This document shows, one piece after another, positions 59,251 through 64,000 of a DNA stretch of 64,000 nt. The translations under genes and the position numbers were made by a program. Every line of letters starts with the position of its first letter. Position 1 is the first letter of the stretch. The notes below the pieces were generated by a model. It was not told where the DNA came from. It saw only the letters and a list, made by a program, of their open reading frames with translations, and ran no database searches. Source of the stretch: Clostridiales bacterium UBA1316 (GTDB lineage Bacteria; Bacillota; Clostridia; Oscillospirales; Oscillospiraceae); assembly GCA_002307055.1 (NCBI GenBank), contig DBTM01000036.1, positions 1-64,000 of the forward strand, written 5' to 3'.

Positions 59251-59928
59251 ATGGTAATCGATATGCATGCCCACATACTCCCGAAGACGGATCACGGCAG
59301 TGACAGTATGGAGTGCTCAATTCAGCAATGTAAAAAAGCGGCTGCCGCAGGGGTCGAGACCATTGTTGCAACACCTCATTTTTATATGGATATTGATATT
59401 ATTGACTACTTTCTAATGAGGCGTGAGGAAGCATATATTAACCTTACAAAAACCGTAAAGTACCCCAAAATATTAAAGGCCGCCGAGGTTACGCTGTTTC
59501 CCGGCATAGAAAAATTGGACCGCTTAGATGAATTATGCATTGAAGGTACTGACTATATTCTGCTTGAAATGCCCAATACCACCGGTGATGATTGGGTGTA
59601 TCAATCCATCTTTGAAATAAAGGGAAAAAGAGGCCTGCGTCCGATTATTGCCCACATAGACCGCTGCAGTAAGGAAAAAGCGAAACGTTTGCTGGAGATG
59701 GATGTTCTTATACAGGTAAATGCCGCCGCTTTTACATCCTTTAAAAAATCTTATTATGTCATGAAGCTGTTCAAAAAAAACAAGGTGCATGTTCTGGGGA
59801 GCGACGCGCACGGTTTTGCCGATGAATATCTCGACTTTCATCAAGCTCAAAAAAAGCTGGGCAGTCTGGCTGATACGGTTATGAGCAATGCCGAACGGAT
59901 CATACATAATGAATTCATAAAGAAGTGA
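59251..59928 (+). CDS. PHP-type tyrosine phosphatase (CpsB/CapC/YwqE)
   Basis: This is a 225-residue manganese-dependent phosphatase of the PHP family. Metal-binding motifs are DMHAHILPKTDHGS at the N-terminus, ATPHFY, PIIAHIDR and LGSDAHGF near the end. It dephosphorylates the BY-kinase and so resets capsule synthesis. An in-frame ATG at 59239 is possible, but it abuts the AAAAGGA site. Confidence 0.93.
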   Translation: MVIDMHAHILPKTDHGSDSMECSIQQCKKAAAAGVETIVATPHFYMDIDIIDYFLMRREEAYINLTKTVKYPKILKAAEVTLFPGIEKLDRLDELCIEGTDYILLEMPNTTGDDWVYQSIFEIKGKRGLRPIIAHIDRCSKEKAKRLLEMDVLIQVNAAAFTSFKKSYYVMKLFKKNKVHVLGSDAHGFADEYLDFHQAQKKLGSLADTVMSNAERIIHNEFIKK

Positions 59929-59929
59929 G

Positions 59930-59965
59930 AACAGGAAACGCCTCATACATAGGGTGTTTCCTGTT
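59930..59965 (+). terminator. intrinsic terminator
   Basis: AACAGGAAACGCC and GGTGTTTCCTGTT pair with one wobble around a 10-base loop and run into TTTATT. It ends the dehydratase-phosphatase unit. Confidence 0.85.
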
Positions 59966-60078
59966 TTTATTCAAACGAAAGCTATTTTTATCAGAATGAT
60001 TTGGCTGCTTTATGAAAGATTGCTCGTCATTTTGTATTAATAAATTCTGGTACTTTTGGGCAAACTGCTCGATGCTTA

Positions 60079-60107
60079 TTGACATAAATATTAAGCTATT
60101 GTAAGAT
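60079..60107 (+). promoter_or_regulatory. promoter of the aminotransferase/ATP-grasp unit
   Basis: A perfect TTGACA, 17 bases and TAAGAT lie about 175 bp before the aminotransferase gene. The rest of 59966-60283 shows no gene. Confidence 0.6.
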
Positions 60108-60283
60108 TATGTCGATAAATTACATTGTTGGCTTAGTAAATTAAAATACTAAAGCAGAAATTGACTTCTATTAACAGGTAAAAAAGGCGGGAAACTGCCG
60201 TATAAATTGAGAGCATACGTATCGGATTATGAATATCCGAACGGATGGTAAGCAATCCCCAGAAAAACTTGGAGGCATAAAAT

Positions 60284-61480
60284 ATGCAGATTTCCTTTTC
60301 TCCACCGGATATCGGAGAGTATGAGATAGCGGAGGTAGTTGATACTCTGCGCTCGGGGTGGATTACAACCGGACCTAAAACAAAGTTATTTGAAAAAAAA
60401 ATAGCTGAATTCTGCCATACGGATAAGGCTGTATGCCTGAATTCGGCTACAGCCGCTCTGGAGCTGACGCTGCGGGTTCTCGGTATCGGAGAAGGAGACG
60501 AGGTCATAACCTCCGCCTATACATACACGGCTTCAGCGAGCGTTATACAGCATGTCGGCGCAAAAATAGTGTTAATCGATACGGCACCGAATTCGTATGA
60601 AATGGATTACGACAAGCTGGAACAAGCGATAACCGAAAAAACGAAAGCGATCATTCCTGTTGATTTAGCAGGGGTGATATGTGATTATGACCGGCTTTAT
60701 GCCATTGTGAAAAAGCAGGCGGTTCTCTTCAGGCCGCGCAGTAAAATACAGGAAGCCTTCGGGAGAATCGTGCTTCTGGCTGATGCGGCCCACGCGTTTG
60801 GGGCCACGCGGCATGGAAAAATGTGCGGTGAAATAGCTGATATTACTTGCTTTTCCTTTCATGCTGTAAAAAACTTTACGACAGCGGAGGGCGGAGCCGT
60901 TACCTGGCTGAATATCGCTGGGATCAGCAATGAGGACTTATACAAAGAATTTATGTTATTGTCTTTACATGGACAATCGAAGGACGCCTTAGCAAAGATG
61001 CAACTGGGCGCCTGGGAGTACGATATTGTTTATCCTGCTTATAAATGCAACATGACGGATATTATGGCCTCCATCGGCTTGGCGCAACTGAAGAGATATC
61101 CGGATATCTTAAAACGGCGGCAACAAATCATCGGAATGTATGATCAGGCATTCAAAAATGAGAAGCTGCACATATTGAAGCATTATGGAGATGGGTTCGC
61201 CTCAAGCGGCCATCTGTATATGGTTCGGTTCATAGGAAGAGATATGGAATACCGCAATGCTTTTATTAAAAAGCTCGCGGAAGAAGGCATTTCTTCTAAT
61301 GTACACTATAAACCGCTGCCGATGCACACGGCATACAAAGCGTTAGGGTTTGATATTAAGAATTATCCGAGAGCTTATGAAATGTTCGCGAACGAAATAA
61401 CCTTGCCGTTGCACACGCTGCTGACAGACGAAGAAATTGAATATATTATAAAAACGTTTACGCAGCTATACGGCTTTTGA
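60284..61480 (+). CDS. DegT/DnrJ/EryC1/StrS-family sugar aminotransferase
   Basis: This is a 398-residue PLP enzyme. FSPPDIGEYEIAEVVDTLRS and SGWITTGPKT open the family pattern, LADAAHAFGATRHGK holds the Asp that contacts PLP, and SFHAVKNFTTAEGGA holds the Schiff-base Lys. It transfers an amino group to a 4-keto or 3-keto nucleotide sugar. Together with the 4,6-dehydratase at 55727 it could make a UDP-4-amino-4,6-dideoxy sugar as in bacillosamine-type pathways. Confidence 0.93.
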   Translation: MQISFSPPDIGEYEIAEVVDTLRSGWITTGPKTKLFEKKIAEFCHTDKAVCLNSATAALELTLRVLGIGEGDEVITSAYTYTASASVIQHVGAKIVLIDTAPNSYEMDYDKLEQAITEKTKAIIPVDLAGVICDYDRLYAIVKKQAVLFRPRSKIQEAFGRIVLLADAAHAFGATRHGKMCGEIADITCFSFHAVKNFTTAEGGAVTWLNIAGISNEDLYKEFMLLSLHGQSKDALAKMQLGAWEYDIVYPAYKCNMTDIMASIGLAQLKRYPDILKRRQQIIGMYDQAFKNEKLHILKHYGDGFASSGHLYMVRFIGRDMEYRNAFIKKLAEEGISSNVHYKPLPMHTAYKALGFDIKNYPRAYEMFANEITLPLHTLLTDEEIEYIIKTFTQLYGF

Positions 61481-61510
61481 CAGCCACTATTACAAACAGA
61501 GGTTGATTTG

Positions 61511-62704
61511 ATGAAAAAAATAATGATTATTGGAGCCGGCATGCTCCAAACTCCTATAATCAAAAAAGCGAAGGAACTCGGATATTCGACCGTCGCCGTT
61601 GATAAAAACCCGAATGCCGAGGGGTTTCAATATGCGGATTATCGCAGAGAAATCGATATAGTCGACCAGCGTGCCTGCTTAGCTTATGCCAAAGATATGA
61701 AAATTGACGGTGTACTTACGGCAGCGACTGATTATGGCGTGCTGACGGTGAGCCGGATTGCAAATGAGCTTGGTTTGCCGGGCTTGAAGTATGCGGTCGC
61801 TGAGACGATAAAGAACAAATATACCGTTCGTAAAATATTTTTTGAAAACAATATCGATAACACACCTCAGTTTTTTGAGGTAACTGATATTAAAGATATC
61901 CTCGAGCTGCAAAAAAAAGTGAAGTATCCTCTTATGATTAAGCCCTGTGACGGGTCTGGCAGCAGAGCCGCCTGCAGAGCCGATAAGGCTGATGAGTTGC
62001 TTGAAGCCTGTCAAAAAGCCATGAACGCATCGGTATCCGGGAAAGCCATCGCGGAAACGTTTATAACGGGAAAAGAATACGGTGTTGAGTCGTTTGTTGA
62101 AGAGAATAAGATCACAGTATTAGGCATTATGAAAAAGTACATGACGGAGCCGCCCTTTTATGCGGAGTTAGGTCACAGTGTGCCAAGTGAATTATCGGGC
62201 GAAATGCGCGCGAAGGTGCAGGAAACAGTGATGCGCGCGATTAAAATATTGGGGATTAATTTCGGCGCCGTCAATATGGATTTACTGATAACAGCGGATG
62301 AAAAAGTATGTATTGTTGATATTGGCGTGCGAATGGGCGGCAACCTGATCGGGTCTCACATCATTCCGCTTTCTACCGGTATTGACTATGTAGGTAATAT
62401 CATTAAGGCTTCAATAGGAGAGAAGACGAGCTTTTCGCAGACTGCTTCAAAATGCATCAGTACAAGCATTTTGAGCCTTAAACCGGGAAAGGTGAAAAAT
62501 ATCAATTTTAAGAAAGCAGATTTGCTTCATGGTGATATACTGAATATTATACTTAATATAAGCGTGGGATCCACAATTAATGAATACCATACAAATTTAG
62601 ATGGCTGCGGCTATATTGTTGCGACAGGCGATACAACGCAGCAAGCGCATAATGCTGCATTTGAACTCCGCAATAAGATCGATTCTTTGATTGAGAGGGA
62701 GTGA
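61511..62704 (+). CDS. ATP-grasp ligase, first tandem copy
   Basis: This is a 397-residue ATP-grasp enzyme. The N-terminal pre-ATP-grasp domain begins IMIIGAGMLQTPIIKKAKE. The ATP-binding core shows YPLMIKPCDGSGSRAACRA and AETFITGKEYGVESFV, and the metal site MDLLITADEKVCIVDIGVR. Such proteins join an acyl phosphate to an amine. In a polysaccharide locus this may add an amino acid to an amino sugar, by inference. GAGG stands eight bases upstream of the ATG at 61511. Confidence 0.9.
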   Translation: MKKIMIIGAGMLQTPIIKKAKELGYSTVAVDKNPNAEGFQYADYRREIDIVDQRACLAYAKDMKIDGVLTAATDYGVLTVSRIANELGLPGLKYAVAETIKNKYTVRKIFFENNIDNTPQFFEVTDIKDILELQKKVKYPLMIKPCDGSGSRAACRADKADELLEACQKAMNASVSGKAIAETFITGKEYGVESFVEENKITVLGIMKKYMTEPPFYAELGHSVPSELSGEMRAKVQETVMRAIKILGINFGAVNMDLLITADEKVCIVDIGVRMGGNLIGSHIIPLSTGIDYVGNIIKASIGEKTSFSQTASKCISTSILSLKPGKVKNINFKKADLLHGDILNIILNISVGSTINEYHTNLDGCGYIVATGDTTQQAHNAAFELRNKIDSLIERE

Positions 62705-62709
62705 GAAGT

Positions 62710-63918
62710 GTGTCGAAACAAATAAAAAGAATACTGGTAATAGGCGCAGGTCATTTACAAGTCGATACTATCAAGAGAATACGAGAGCTCGGATTCGAAG
62801 CGTATTGTGCAGATGCAAATCCATTAGCAGAAGGATTTCAATATGCAGGCGGATATAAAGTAATTGATGTTTTAGATAAAGACGCTTGCCTAGCGTATGC
62901 CAAGGAACTGGAGATTGATGGTGTAATGACTGCTGCGGCAACAGTCACACTGCCCACAGTTGCTTTTATAGCGAAGCAATTAGGATTGACAGCCACATCA
63001 CAAAAAGCGGCTGCTATAGCTACGAGCAAATATGAGATAAAGAAGCGCTTATCTGATAACAAACTTAATATTTCAGGTAAGTTTTTGGAAATTGGCAATA
63101 TCAGTGAAATGGAGGGAATCAAAAAATACCTGGAGTTCCCTTGCGTTGTTAAGCCAAGTGACGGTTCGGGGAGCAAGGGAATCACAATTGTCAATAATAG
63201 CAATGAACTAGAGAGGGCTGCCGAGCACGCTTTTAATGAATCGAGATCAAAACGGATCTATTTTGAAAAGTTTATTGAAGGTGATGAATACGGTGTTGAG
63301 TGTTTTGTTTACGAAAATCGAGTGTATGTTTTAGGCATATTAAAAAAAATTATGACGCAATATCCAACCTGCTCTGAGCTGGGACATCGCGTGCCGAGTG
63401 GGCTTCCAGAAGAAATAGAAAGCAAAATTAAGCTGCAGGTAACAAAAGCTCTAGAAGCGTTATATGTTACCTTTGGCAGCGTGAATATTGACCTTATATT
63501 GTCCGATAAAGAAAATGAGCCATATATCATTGATTTAGGTATGAGAATCGGAGGAAATCTGATTGCAACGCATATTATCCCTTTTTCAACCGGTATACAT
63601 ATTATTGATAGAACAATACAGGCGGTTGTCGGAGAGAAAATATGCATAGAAACTCTTTTTGAAAAACCAGTTGCTACGCGTTTAATTATATTGAAACCAG
63701 GCGTGATTAAGCAAATTGGAAATATATCTGCTTTAATAGACTATACAGGCATCCTTGATGTTGTATTCACAAAAAAGGTTGGAGATACAAGCCGTGAATA
63801 TATTGTAAATTCAGATACATGCGGTTGGGTTGTCGCGACAGGTGAAACCGCTTCGGAAGCTGAAAAAAATGCAGAGGATGCGTATTGCAAAATAAAGGAA
63901 ATGATTGTTATAGATTGA
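62710..63918 (+). CDS. ATP-grasp ligase, second tandem copy
   Basis: This 402-residue protein is clearly paralogous to the previous one: RILVIGAGHLQVDTIKRIRE, FPCVVKPSDGSGSKGITIV, GDEYGVECFVYENRVYVLG and IDLGMRIGGNLIATHIIPFS align throughout. Start GTG at 62710 is eight bases after AGGGAG; GTG at 62701 overlaps the upstream stop and is an alternative. Two ligases in series suggest two successive couplings or a heterodimer. Confidence 0.88.
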   Translation: MSKQIKRILVIGAGHLQVDTIKRIRELGFEAYCADANPLAEGFQYAGGYKVIDVLDKDACLAYAKELEIDGVMTAAATVTLPTVAFIAKQLGLTATSQKAAAIATSKYEIKKRLSDNKLNISGKFLEIGNISEMEGIKKYLEFPCVVKPSDGSGSKGITIVNNSNELERAAEHAFNESRSKRIYFEKFIEGDEYGVECFVYENRVYVLGILKKIMTQYPTCSELGHRVPSGLPEEIESKIKLQVTKALEALYVTFGSVNIDLILSDKENEPYIIDLGMRIGGNLIATHIIPFSTGIHIIDRTIQAVVGEKICIETLFEKPVATRLIILKPGVIKQIGNISALIDYTGILDVVFTKKVGDTSREYIVNSDTCGWVVATGETASEAEKNAEDAYCKIKEMIVID

Positions 63919-63927
63919 GGTGGCTAT

Positions 63928-64000
63928 ATGAAAAGGAAACGATTGATGCCAGTCAAGCTATATAATATGGAAGCATATAGATGCAGTATTGACGAAATGT
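63928..64000 (+). CDS. partial gene, truncated by the window end
   Basis: An ATG at 63928, eight bases after GAGG, opens a frame starting MKRKRLMPVKLYNMEAYRCS that continues to the last base. Only 24 codons are visible and no family can be named. Spacing of 9 bp from the previous stop indicates the same operon. Confidence 0.6.
   Translation, partial: MKRKRLMPVKLYNMEAYRCSIDEM

Noticed and set aside
1..64000. tRNA, rRNA, tmRNA or prophage modules
   Set aside because: No cloverleaf with a T-loop, no rRNA-like sequence and no phage structural or integrase genes were recognised on reading; a dedicated covariance search could still find something short.

Overview
The window looks like a chromosome segment of an anaerobic, low-to-mid GC member of the Firmicutes, class Clostridia. 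The grounds are strong GGAGG ribosome sites, dense radical-SAM, ferredoxin-type and Fe-S enzymes, clostridial small proteins, and interspersed double-hairpin repeats of the kind common in Oscillospiraceae-like genomes. The assignment to Clostridia is inference from gene content. No rRNA, tRNA or CRISPR array was seen.

Layout, left to right. (1) 1-1428: an IS110-family insertion sequence that appears to sit inside a REP-like hairpin. (2) 1642-8945, minus strand: a complete branched-chain amino acid ABC transporter (livKHMGF), an L-asparaginase and a URO-D-fold protein. (3) 9000-15240: an accessory zone of short genes (aldo/keto reductase, acetyltransferase, a PD-(D/E)XK-like protein, an acetyltransferase remnant, small membrane peptides) embedded in several repeat families. 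One family is a portable terminator-plus-promoter cassette present three times. (4) 15285-27294: an old-yellow-enzyme oxidoreductase, a multicopper-oxidase homologue that has lost its copper sites, an Ldh2-type dehydrogenase divergent from a PucR-type regulator, an LprG-like lipoprotein with an MFS exporter, and a large c-di-GMP sensor enzyme. (5) 27697-38458, minus strand: a reductive pyrimidine catabolism locus. It has a carbamoyl-amide hydrolase, a dihydropyrimidine dehydrogenase of unusual architecture, a dihydropyrimidinase, an ABC importer with a circularly permuted binding protein, an iron alcohol dehydrogenase and a class III aminotransferase. Together these could import a pyrimidine, open the ring to beta-alanine and reduce the carbon skeleton to 3-hydroxypropionate. 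(6) 38966-42834: an ACT-ACT-metallo-beta-lactamase fusion, convergent with a two-gene operon of a radical SAM/SPASM enzyme and a membrane protein with an eight-cysteine cytoplasmic tail. (7) 42997-52126: acetyltransferases, a methyltransferase, repeats, an SDR, a six-hairpin glycosidase and a duplicated MoaF-like protein. (8) 52304-55407: an AT-rich cassette of cupins, RpiA, a methyltransferase and a membrane protein. (9) 55727-64000: an exopolysaccharide locus with a membrane nucleotide-sugar 4,6-dehydratase, chain-length regulator, BY-kinase, PHP phosphatase, a DegT aminotransferase and two tandem ATP-grasp enzymes, cut by the window end.

The strongest candidates for undescribed biology are the radical SAM/Cys-rich tail operon (40476-42834), the circularly permuted solute-binding protein (32149-33303), and the dihydropyrimidine dehydrogenase without flavin/NAD(P)H domains (28989-30512).
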